Source: Acidimicrobiales bacterium (GTDB lineage: Bacteria > Actinomycetota > Acidimicrobiia > Acidimicrobiales > SZUA-35). Taken from it: DNA of 64,000 nt. Numbering within the stretch: position 1 is the stretch's first letter; every line of letters begins with the position of its first letter. The stretch covers positions 4,774,001 through 4,838,000 of the forward strand of contig JAWKIO010000005.1 of NCBI GenBank assembly GCA_041394265.1, given 5' to 3'. This document shows, in pieces, positions 37,211-45,670 of the stretch. A program made the translations under genes and the position numbers. The notes beneath the pieces are model-generated. The model was given only the letters and a program-made list of their open reading frames with translations, was not told the DNA's origin and did not search any database.

Positions 37211-38527
37211 TCAGTCGTCGAGCGGGATCGTCGACGACCACGCGGCGGTGAGCGTGGCGACGAGGTGGCCGACGTCGGCCGTGCCGGCCATCTCGCGGAT
37301 GCTGTGCATGGCGAGTTGGGGGGCGCCGATGTCGATGGTCGGAACGCCGAGGGCGGCGGCCGTGGTGGGGCCGATGGTGGAACCACACGGCAGGTCGTTG
37401 CGGTGGTGGTAGGTCTGGAGCGGTAGCCCGGCCTCGGCACACACGGAGCGGATGAACCACTCGGAGTCGGCATCGGTGGCATAGCGCTGGTTTGCGTTTC
37501 GCTTGACGACCACCCCGGCATTGACCTCGATCCGATGGTTCGGGTCGTGCTTGTCGGCGTAGTTGGGGTGGGTCGCATGCGCACCGTCGGCCGAGATGAC
37601 GATGGACTGCTGGAGGAGCCGCAGGAAGGTCGGTCGGTCGGCCCCGGCACCGGCGGCGATCCGCTCGAGCAACGACGCCACCATCCGGCTCCCGGCGCCG
37701 GTGGCCGTGGTGGAACCGATCTCCTCATGGTCGAACATCACGAAGACCGGCACCCGAGCGTTGGTATCGGAGAGCGAGATCAGTGCCTCGGTGGCGGCGA
37801 AGCACGAGAACTGATTGTCGATGCGGGCCGTGGCGAACAGGTCGCCATCGCGGCCGACGATCGCACCGGGTTGGGTGTCGAAGGCCATGACCTCCGCCGC
37901 AAGGATCTCATCCGCAGCCACACCGGCGAGGCCGGCGAGATGGTCAGCAAAGGCGCCGGGTTCGTCGGTGCCGAGCGCCCACAGCGGATTGACGTGGGTC
38001 TGGGGATTGAGAAGGAGGCCGCTCTCGCGGATCTCACGGTCGAGGTGGATGGCCAATTGGGGGACGCGGAGGATGGGCCGCCGATCCTCGACGAGGCGGG
38101 TCTCGACGCCGTTCGCTCCCCGAATCCGTAGTCGGCCGGCAATCCCGAGGTCTCGATCGAGCCAGCTGTTCAACAGCACGCCGCCATAGACCTCGACCCC
38201 GAGCTGGGCCCACCCGGCCGATGAGGAGGTGGCGTGCTGTTTGATGCGCAGATTCGGCGAATCGGAGTGGGCGCCGACCAATGTGAACCCGTCGATCGGG
38301 CCGTCGGGAAGGCGCCAGGCGATGAGCGCACCACCTCGCCGCACGAAGTGGCCGCCCGGCGACGACGCCAGCTCACCGTCGAGCGGCGACTCGACGAACC
38401 CGGCAGCCACCAGTCGTTGCCCGATCTCGGCGACGGCGTGATACGGGGTCGGCGACGCGTCGATCCCGCTCATGAGTCGCTCGAGGGCATTCCCTGGCGC
38501 AGGACGGAAAGAGTCGGGGGTCGTCAT
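37211..38527 (-). CDS. M18-family aminopeptidase
   Basis: A 438-residue M18 metalloaminopeptidase (aspartyl aminopeptidase family, dodecameric, zinc-dependent). Metal-binding motifs are GAHSDSPNLRIKQ (His-Asp), FVMFDHEEIGS (Glu catalytic, Glu metal) and the C-terminal AMHSIREM with the last ligand. The glycine-rich GAGSRMV and SADGAHATHPNYADKHD are also typical. The frame is open 19 codons further upstream, but ATG MTTPDSF is chosen because conservation begins there. It releases N-terminal acidic or neutral residues from peptides. Confidence 0.92.
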   Translation of the reverse strand: MTTPDSFRPAPGNALERLMSGIDASPTPYHAVAEIGQRLVAAGFVESPLDGELASSPGGHFVRRGGALIAWRLPDGPIDGFTLVGAHSDSPNLRIKQHATSSSAGWAQLGVEVYGGVLLNSWLDRDLGIAGRLRIRGANGVETRLVEDRRPILRVPQLAIHLDREIRESGLLLNPQTHVNPLWALGTDEPGAFADHLAGLAGVAADEILAAEVMAFDTQPGAIVGRDGDLFATARIDNQFSCFAATEALISLSDTNARVPVFVMFDHEEIGSTTATGAGSRMVASLLERIAAGAGADRPTFLRLLQQSIVISADGAHATHPNYADKHDPNHRIEVNAGVVVKRNANQRYATDADSEWFIRSVCAEAGLPLQTYHHRNDLPCGSTIGPTTAAALGVPTIDIGAPQLAMHSIREMAGTADVGHLVATLTAAWSSTIPLDD

Positions 38528-38735
38528 GCTCGCGACGTTACCCGTCTGGCGGCCGCCGATCGTTGCAACGCCGGTCGACGTCATCTCCCAATGGGGTGAC
38601 CGCGGCCGGGTCGATCGGCGGCAGCGATGAAAGATTACGGAAAAAAGACCCGATTGCGGTAAGGTCAGGCAGCCTCCTGGCTGGGCCAGCGCCGTCCCTG
38701 CCGTTGTGAACGCACCTCAGAACCGGGAGAAATCA

Positions 38736-41700
38736 ATGGAGCATGAGCTTCCTGCTGCACCAGCCGTTCCGGCAGCGCCAGCCCAGCTGACATCACAGGG
38801 CCTGCCTGTCGCCCAGGGTCTCTACGACCCCACCAACGAACACGACGCGTGTGGTGTGTCGTTCGTTGCCGACCTGCACGGTCGAGCGAGCCACGACATC
38901 TTGGAACGTGGCCTCTATGCCCTGCGATGCCTGCAGCATCGTGGCGCCACCAACGCCGAGCCGAACACCGGCGACGGTGCCGGCGTCCTGCTCCAGGTTC
39001 CCGATCGGCTCTATCGCGACCTGGTGCCCGGGCTGCCCCCGGTCGGGCAATACGCCACCGGCATTGCCTTCCTCCCGGCCGATCCGGCCAAGGCGGAGCG
39101 GGTCAAGGGCTTCATCGAAACCATCGCCGGCGAAGAGGGCCTGTCGGTGGCCGCGTGGCGCGACGTACCGATCGATGCCAGCGACCTCGGCACGCAGGCG
39201 GCCAGCGTGATGCCGTCGTTCCACCAGCTCTTCTTGGTCTCCCCGAACGGTCTGTCTGGCCTCGACCTCGATCGCGAGGCCTACCTCGTGCGCAAGCGGG
39301 TCGAGCACGAGGTGTCGGCCGCCATCGGTGCTCACGTCTACTTCCCGAGCCTCAGCTCGCGCACCATCGTCTACAAGGGCATGCTCACCACGCCCCAGCT
39401 GACCACGTTCTTCCCCGACCTCACCGACGAGCGAGCCGAGACCGCGATCGCACTGGTCCACTCACGGTTCTCGACCAACACCTTCCCGTCGTGGCCGCTG
39501 GCCCACCCGTACCGCTTCGTCGCCCACAACGGCGAGATCAACACGGTCCGGGGCAACCGCAACCGGATGCGAGCCCGCGAGGCCCTGCTGGCGTCGCCCA
39601 TCTGGGGCGACCGCATGAGCCGCCTCTTGCCGATCGTTACCCCCGACGCGTCCGACACCGCCAGCTTCGACGAGGCGCTCGAACTCCTGCATCTCGGCGG
39701 CTACTCGCTGCCGCACGCGGTCCTCATGATGATCCCCGAGGCGTGGCAGAAGAACGCCGAGATGGACCCATCGCTGGTCGACTTCTACAAGTTCCACGCG
39801 TCACTGATGGAGCCGTGGGACGGCCCCGCCTCGGTGGCGTTCACCGACGGCACCGTCATCGGTGCGGTCCTCGACCGCAACGGCTTGCGACCGAGCCGGT
39901 ACTGGGTCACCGACGACGGCATCGTCGTGCTTGCCTCCGAGGTCGGCGTGCTCGACGTCGAGGCGTCGAAGGTGGCGAAGAAGGGTCGTCTCGAACCGGG
40001 GCGCATGTTCTTGGTCGACACCGCTCAGGGGCGGATCGTCGACGACTCCGAACTCAAGGCCGAACTCGCAGCGGCCAAGCCCTACCGCGAGTGGCTGCAG
40101 AGCCTCGTCGAGCTGGGCGACCTGCCCCGGCGCGACATCCCGCATCCGGTCCACGAGTCGCTCGTGCCGCAGTTGGTCGCCAATGGCTACACCGAGGAGG
40201 AACTGGAGCTTCTCGTCGAGCCGATGGTGCTCAGCGGCGCCGAGGCCATCGGGTCGATGGGTACCGACACGCCGATCGCAGTGCTGTCGAGCCGGCCCCG
40301 CCTGTTGTTCGACTACTTTGCCCAGCTGTTCGCGCAGGTCACCAACCCACCGCTCGACGCCATTCGCGAAGAGCTCGTCACCTCCGCGAGTCGTGCGATC
40401 GGCCCCGAGGCCAACCTGCTCGACCCCGGTCCCGGTTCGTGCAACCAGATCAACCTGCCGTATCCGGTCATCACCCGTGAAGAGCTGATCGAGATCGAGC
40501 ACGCCAACGACGAGGGCAACTTCCCTCAGTTCGTCAGTCACACCGTCGAAGGTCTCTACCCGGTCAACGCCGGTGGTGCCGGACTCGAGCAGCGGCTCAC
40601 CGAGATCCGCAACGAGGTGTCCGAGGCCATCGAGGGTGGGGCCACCATCATCATCTTGTCGAACCGGAACGCGACCGCCGACATGGCGCCCATTCCGTCG
40701 CTTCTCCTGACGGGGGCGGTGCATCAGCACCTCCTGCGCGAGAAGACCCGCCTTCGGGTCGGGATCATCGTCGACGCCGCCGATGCTCGTGAGGTCCATC
40801 ACTTCGCCCTCCTGCTGGGCTACGGCGCCGGAGCGGTGTGCCCGTCGGTGGTGTTCGAAGCCATCGAAGACCGCATCGCCTGGGATCGCTCGAACGCCGA
40901 CTTCCTCACCGGGTCGTACAACTACGTGCGGGCAGCCTCCAAGGGAGTCATCAAGGTGATGTCGAAGATGGGCATCTCGACCGTCAGCTCGTACGCCTCG
41001 GCCCAGATCTTCGAAGCCGTCGGCATCAGCCAAGACGTGATGGACGAGTACTTCACCGGAACCACGTCCAAGCTCGGCGGCATCGGTCTCGACGAGATCG
41101 CCAGAGAGTGCGAGCTCCGCCACAAGCGGGCCTTCCCCGATCGTCCGGAACTCGTCGCCCATCGCGAACTCGAACTCGGTGGCGAATACCAGTGGCGTCG
41201 CGAAGGCGAGTACCACCTGTTCAACCCCGAAACCGTGTTCCGACTGCAGCACAGCACCCGAACCAAGCGCTACGACATCTTCAAGCAGTACACCTCGGCG
41301 GTCGACTCACAGGCCACCCAGCTGGCCACCCTGCGCGGCCTCTTCTCGTTCAAGTCGCTGAACGGCCCGATCCCGATCGACGAGGTCGAGCCGGTGTCGG
41401 AGATCGTGAAGCGCTTCGCCACGGGCGCCATGAGCTACGGCTCGATCTCGGCCGAGGCCCACGAGACCCTCGCCATTGCGATGAACCGCCTCGGCGGCAA
41501 GTCGAACACCGGCGAGGGCGGCGAAGACGTCGAGCGCAACGCCGTCGATGAGAACGGCGACACCAAGCGGTCGGCCATCAAGCAGGTCGCCTCGGGTCGA
41601 TTCGGCGTCACGTCGGAATACCTGAGCAACGCCGACGACATCCAGATCAAGATGGCCCAGGGCGCAAAGCCCGGCGAGGGCGGCCAGCTCCCGGGCAAGA

Positions 41701-43331
41701 AGGTCTACCCCTGGATCGCAAAGACCCGCCACTCCACGCCGGGTGTCGGCCTGATCTCCCCGCCGCCACACCACGACATCTACTCGATCGAGGATTTGGC
41801 CCAGCTGATCCACGATCTCAAGAATGCGAACCCGTCGGCTCGCATCCACGTCAAGCTCGTCGGTGAAGTCGGTGTCGGCACCGTCGCCGCCGGTGTGTCG
41901 AAGGCCAAGTCCGACGTCGTGCTCATCTCGGGCCACGACGGTGGGACCGGCGCCTCGCCGCTCACCTCGCTCAAGCACGCCGGAGGTCCGTGGGAGCTCG
42001 GTCTGGCCGAGACCCAGCAGACCCTGCTGCTCAACGACTTGCGCGACCGGATCGTCGTGCAGGTCGACGGCCAGATCAAGACCGGCCGCGATGTCGTGAT
42101 CGGCGCCCTGCTCGGCGCCGAGGAGTTCGGTTTCGCCACCGCACCACTCGTGGTGTCGGGCTGCGTCATGATGCGGGTGTGTCACCTCGACACCTGCCCC
42201 GTTGGTGTCGCCACGCAGAACCCCGAGCTTCGGGCCCGGTTCTCCGGCAAGCCTGAATTCGTCGAGACCTTCTTCGAGTACATCGCCGAGGAGGTGCGGG
42301 AGTACCTCGCCGAGTTGGGCTTCCGTTCGCTCGACGAGGCCATCGGCCGAGCCGATCACCTCGATGTCTCGGCGGCGGTCGATCACTGGAAGGCGTCGGG
42401 GCTCGATCTGTCACCCATCCTGTACGTCCCCGAGATCGATGAGAACGCCTCGCGTCGTTGCATCACGACGCAGGATCACGGCCTCGACGTGGCCCTCGAC
42501 AACACGCTCATCGAGCAATGTGCCCCGGCGCTGTCCGACCGCACGCCGGTGCGACTGTCGTTCCCGATCCGCAACGTCAACCGCACCGTGGGCACCATGC
42601 TCGGTCACGAGCTCACCAAGCGGCATGGGGGAGCGGGACTGCCCGACGACACCATCCAGCTCGACTTCGCCGGTTCGGCCGGCAACTCCTTCGGTGCGTT
42701 CGTGCCGAAGGGCATCACGCTCCGGCTCGAGGGCGATGCCAACGACTACGTCGGCAAGGGCCTGTCCGGCGGCCGAATCGCCATCTTCCCCCCACGGGTC
42801 TCGGCCCTCGTGCCCGAGGAGAACATCATTGCCGGCAACGTGATCCTCTACGGCGCCACCAGCGGTGAGACCTACATCCGTGGCCGAGTCGGCGAGCGCT
42901 TCTGTGTCCGCAACTCTGGCGCCACTGCCGTGGTCGAGGGTGTTGGCGACCACGGGTGTGAATACATGACCGGTGGCCGTGCGGTCATCCTCGGCTCCAC
43001 CGGTCGCAACTTCGGCGCCGGAATGTCGGGCGGTATCGCGTATGTCTACGACGGCGATGGCACCTTCGAGTCGAGAGTCAATCTCGAGATGGTCGAACTC
43101 GACCCACTCGATGACGACGACCGGGCCGAACTCCAATCGCTCGTCCGAGCGCATTTCGTCGAGACGGGGTCCGGCGTCGCCGACCGGCTGCTCGCCAACT
43201 GGTCCACCGAGGTGGAACGCTTCGTCAAGGTCATGCCGTCCGATTTCAAGCGTGTCCTGATGGCCCGGCGCCAAGCCGAGGCCGATGGCACCGATCCGAT
43301 CACCGCAGTCATGGAGGCTTCCCGTGGGTGA
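38736..43331 (+). CDS. gltB: Glutamate synthase large subunit
   Basis: A 1531-residue NADPH/ferredoxin-type glutamate synthase alpha chain. Its amidotransferase nucleophile is Cys39 in HDACGVSF, exposed after removal of a ~38-residue propeptide. The FMN/synthase domain shows KTRHSTPGVGL, HDGGTGASPL and the [3Fe-4S] cysteines in CVMMRVCHLDTCPVG, and the C-terminal GXGXG beta-helix domain is complete. ATG 38736 has GGGAGA six bases upstream; GTG 38706 is also in frame. The region 38635-38665 has TTACGG and TAAGGT 19 bp apart, a possible but weak promoter. GltB makes two glutamates from glutamine and 2-oxoglutarate. The stop overlaps gltD by 8 bp. Confidence 0.97.
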   Translation: MEHELPAAPAVPAAPAQLTSQGLPVAQGLYDPTNEHDACGVSFVADLHGRASHDILERGLYALRCLQHRGATNAEPNTGDGAGVLLQVPDRLYRDLVPGLPPVGQYATGIAFLPADPAKAERVKGFIETIAGEEGLSVAAWRDVPIDASDLGTQAASVMPSFHQLFLVSPNGLSGLDLDREAYLVRKRVEHEVSAAIGAHVYFPSLSSRTIVYKGMLTTPQLTTFFPDLTDERAETAIALVHSRFSTNTFPSWPLAHPYRFVAHNGEINTVRGNRNRMRAREALLASPIWGDRMSRLLPIVTPDASDTASFDEALELLHLGGYSLPHAVLMMIPEAWQKNAEMDPSLVDFYKFHASLMEPWDGPASVAFTDGTVIGAVLDRNGLRPSRYWVTDDGIVVLASEVGVLDVEASKVAKKGRLEPGRMFLVDTAQGRIVDDSELKAELAAAKPYREWLQSLVELGDLPRRDIPHPVHESLVPQLVANGYTEEELELLVEPMVLSGAEAIGSMGTDTPIAVLSSRPRLLFDYFAQLFAQVTNPPLDAIREELVTSASRAIGPEANLLDPGPGSCNQINLPYPVITREELIEIEHANDEGNFPQFVSHTVEGLYPVNAGGAGLEQRLTEIRNEVSEAIEGGATIIILSNRNATADMAPIPSLLLTGAVHQHLLREKTRLRVGIIVDAADAREVHHFALLLGYGAGAVCPSVVFEAIEDRIAWDRSNADFLTGSYNYVRAASKGVIKVMSKMGISTVSSYASAQIFEAVGISQDVMDEYFTGTTSKLGGIGLDEIARECELRHKRAFPDRPELVAHRELELGGEYQWRREGEYHLFNPETVFRLQHSTRTKRYDIFKQYTSAVDSQATQLATLRGLFSFKSLNGPIPIDEVEPVSEIVKRFATGAMSYGSISAEAHETLAIAMNRLGGKSNTGEGGEDVERNAVDENGDTKRSAIKQVASGRFGVTSEYLSNADDIQIKMAQGAKPGEGGQLPGKKVYPWIAKTRHSTPGVGLISPPPHHDIYSIEDLAQLIHDLKNANPSARIHVKLVGEVGVGTVAAGVSKAKSDVVLISGHDGGTGASPLTSLKHAGGPWELGLAETQQTLLLNDLRDRIVVQVDGQIKTGRDVVIGALLGAEEFGFATAPLVVSGCVMMRVCHLDTCPVGVATQNPELRARFSGKPEFVETFFEYIAEEVREYLAELGFRSLDEAIGRADHLDVSAAVDHWKASGLDLSPILYVPEIDENASRRCITTQDHGLDVALDNTLIEQCAPALSDRTPVRLSFPIRNVNRTVGTMLGHELTKRHGGAGLPDDTIQLDFAGSAGNSFGAFVPKGITLRLEGDANDYVGKGLSGGRIAIFPPRVSALVPEENIIAGNVILYGATSGETYIRGRVGERFCVRNSGATAVVEGVGDHGCEYMTGGRAVILGSTGRNFGAGMSGGIAYVYDGDGTFESRVNLEMVELDPLDDDDRAELQSLVRAHFVETGSGVADRLLANWSTEVERFVKVMPSDFKRVLMARRQAEADGTDPITAVMEASRG

Positions 43332-44802
43332 CCCAACCGGTTTCCTCAAGCACGGTCGGGTGACCCCGACCCGTCGCCCCGTCCCGGTTCGACTCAAGGA
43401 CTGGAAAGAGGTCTACGAGCCGTTCCCGACCGAGGAGCTCCAGATCCAGGCCTCGCGTTGTATGGACTGCGGCATCCCGTTCTGCAACAGCGGGTGCCCG
43501 CTGGGCAACATCATTCCCGACTGGAACGACCTGGTGTACCGCGACCGTTGGCACGACGCCATCGATCGACTCCATGCCACCAACAACTTCCCCGAGTTCA
43601 CGGGCCGGCTCTGTCCGGCGCCGTGCGAGGGGGCGTGCGTGGCCGGGGTCAACACCGAGCCGATCACGATCAAGCAGATCGAGGTCGAGATCATCGAGAA
43701 GGCCTTCCGTGAAGGTTGGGTCACCCCGGTCATCCCTTCGAAGCTCACCGGCAAGTCGGTTGCCGTCGTCGGGTCGGGACCGGCCGGTCTCGCCGTGGCC
43801 CAGCAGCTCACTCGGGCCGGCCACTCGGTCACCGTCTTCGAGCGGGCCGACCGGATCGGCGGCCTGCTCCGCTATGGCATCCCCGAGTTCAAGATGGAGA
43901 AGTGGGTCATCGATCGGCGGCTCGAGCAGATGGAAGCCGAAGGCACCATCTTCAAGACCAACGCCTACATCGGAGGGCCTGCCGACGACGAACGCTCGAT
44001 CCCCGTTGCCGAGCTGCAGTCGTCGTTCGACGCCGTCGTGCTGGCCGGCGGCGCCACTGCGTGGCGCGATCTGCCGATTCCCGGCCGCGAACTCGACGGC
44101 ATCTATCAGGCCATGGAGTTCTTGCCGCTGGCCAACCGGGTCCAGCTCGGCGACATGGACGAGCCGCCACTGAGCGCGGCGGGCAAGAAGGTCGTGATCA
44201 TCGGCGGCGGCGACACCGGCGCCGACTGTCTCGGCACCTCACACCGCCAGGGCGCCGCGTCGATCCATCAGTTCGAGATCATGGAGCGCCCGCCCGACAC
44301 TCGGTCGGAGCGCACCCCGTGGCCAACCTTCCCCCTCGTCTACAAGGTCACTTCGGCCCACGAGGAAGGCGGCGAGCGGGTCTACTCGGTGAACACGACC
44401 GAGTTCATCGGCGAGAACGGCACGCTCACGGGTTTGCGCGGTGTCGAGGTCGAGATGGTTATGGAGGGCGGACGCCCGAACTTCGTACCGATCGCCGGCT
44501 CGGAGTTCGAGATGGAGGTCGACCTCGTCCTCCTCGCCATGGGCTTCGTCGGACCCGAGCAGGGCACCCTGCTTGACCAGCTCGGCGTCGAACTCGACGA
44601 ACGGGGCAACGTGGCTCGTTCGGGCCAGTGGGCGACCTCGGTCGACAACGTGTTCGCCTGTGGCGACACCGGCCGTGGTCAGAGCCTCATCGTGTGGGCG
44701 ATCGCCGAGGGACGCTCATGTGCGGCAGCGGTCGACGCCCACCTCATGGGGGAAACGCTGCTGCCGTCGCCGATCAAGCCCACCGATCGCCCGATGGTCT
44801 GA
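43324..44802 (+). CDS. gltD: Glutamate synthase small subunit
   Basis: A 492-residue NADPH-dependent GltD. The N-terminal adrenodoxin-like Fe-S segment is CMDCGIPFCNSGCPLGN with CPAPCEGACVAG, giving two 4Fe-4S clusters; the FAD motif is VAVVGSGPAGLAVAQQL, the NADPH motif is VVIIGGGDTGADCL and the terminal FAD contact is VDNVFACGDTGRGQSLIVWA. GTG 43324 overlaps the gltB stop, fixing the 1:1 translational coupling of the enzyme. Length is normal. Confidence 0.96.
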   Translation: MGDPTGFLKHGRVTPTRRPVPVRLKDWKEVYEPFPTEELQIQASRCMDCGIPFCNSGCPLGNIIPDWNDLVYRDRWHDAIDRLHATNNFPEFTGRLCPAPCEGACVAGVNTEPITIKQIEVEIIEKAFREGWVTPVIPSKLTGKSVAVVGSGPAGLAVAQQLTRAGHSVTVFERADRIGGLLRYGIPEFKMEKWVIDRRLEQMEAEGTIFKTNAYIGGPADDERSIPVAELQSSFDAVVLAGGATAWRDLPIPGRELDGIYQAMEFLPLANRVQLGDMDEPPLSAAGKKVVIIGGGDTGADCLGTSHRQGAASIHQFEIMERPPDTRSERTPWPTFPLVYKVTSAHEEGGERVYSVNTTEFIGENGTLTGLRGVEVEMVMEGGRPNFVPIAGSEFEMEVDLVLLAMGFVGPEQGTLLDQLGVELDERGNVARSGQWATSVDNVFACGDTGRGQSLIVWAIAEGRSCAAAVDAHLMGETLLPSPIKPTDRPMV

Positions 44803-44847
44803 GCCCGCTGGTCTGCAAGCGGAGCGCTCAAAGGTGATCGTGTCGTC

Positions 44848-44867
44848 GCCGACGCTCAGGCGTCGGT
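44848..44867. terminator. Hairpin at the gltD/DUF4388 convergence
   Basis: GCCGACGC-TCAG-GCGTCGGT, an eight-bp stem (one G-T) whose loop contains the DUF4388 stop codon. It is 46 bp past the gltD stop. No T-run follows, so any terminator role is tentative. Confidence 0.35.
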
Positions 44868-45590
44868 GATGACACCTTCGAGCAACAGGCGATACAGCGA
44901 GGTCATGATCCGAAACGCCCGCTCGCCGGTGTCGTCGATGAGTTCGGCAACCGATCGTCCGCCACCGATGAGGGCCAGGTAGCGCCACTCGTCGGCGTTG
45001 AAGACGCGCTCGTCGACCCCGGGCGGAAGCTCGGGCGCCAGCCGGAACCGGTTGCTCGTCGACGGGATGCGGGTGGCAATGTCGCGCCAGATGAGGAGAC
45101 GTCGTTCCGCCTGCCCGAGCAGGTCGTCGACCGACTCGGCGAATCGAGGCCCGATCGGATGCATCTGCTGGGCGTCGTCGTCGAAGGAGTTCGGGCCGGC
45201 CACCATCATCTCGAACAAGGCGGTGAGGTTGTGCTCGTGCAGGAGTCGCCCGAGTGCCGGAATGGATGCGGGATACTGCTCACTCAGCGTGGCGGTAGTG
45301 TCGCCGGCGTCGTCGGCCAGGAGTGCCTGCACATCGGCGAGTGAGCCGACGTCGGCGCCGAACACCACGCCGGCCAGGTCATCGCTGGTGGCGGTGGTGG
45401 CGAGATAGAGGCGGCCACCGGCCAGCCACGCCTCGCCGATCGGCTCGCCATCACGAGCGACACGGACGACCCCGGTGAACCCGGCCGAGGCGAGCGGGCG
45501 CAATGCGTCGCTCAGGCCGCCCTTGGACGGCGCGTCGCCGTCAAGCGCTGCACCACCTGCGAGTTCGTTGTCGTCGTCGAATTCAGCCAC
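44856..45590 (-). CDS. DUF4388 (PATAN-like) domain protein
   Basis: A 244-residue cytoplasmic protein. The N-terminal DUF4388 domain (about 22-90: LSDALRPLASAGFTGVVRV, GEAWLAGGRLYLA) is of the kind fused to or encoded beside response regulators and small GTPase systems in bacteria. The C-terminal ~100 residues are helix-rich and end in a winged-helix-like DEWRYLALIGGGRSVAELID. It is divergent from the kinase-GTPase operon 80 bp away, so a shared promoter region and related role are likely. No catalytic motif is seen. Confidence 0.75.
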   Translation of the reverse strand: MAEFDDDNELAGGAALDGDAPSKGGLSDALRPLASAGFTGVVRVARDGEPIGEAWLAGGRLYLATTATSDDLAGVVFGADVGSLADVQALLADDAGDTTATLSEQYPASIPALGRLLHEHNLTALFEMMVAGPNSFDDDAQQMHPIGPRFAESVDDLLGQAERRLLIWRDIATRIPSTSNRFRLAPELPPGVDERVFNADEWRYLALIGGGRSVAELIDDTGERAFRIMTSLYRLLLEGVITDA

Positions 45591-45670
45591 GAAACGGAAC
45601 GGTATCTCAAGGTTGCCTTCGATCGGCCGATGGACACAGAACAGGGATTCCGAGAGGCCCGAGAAGGATC

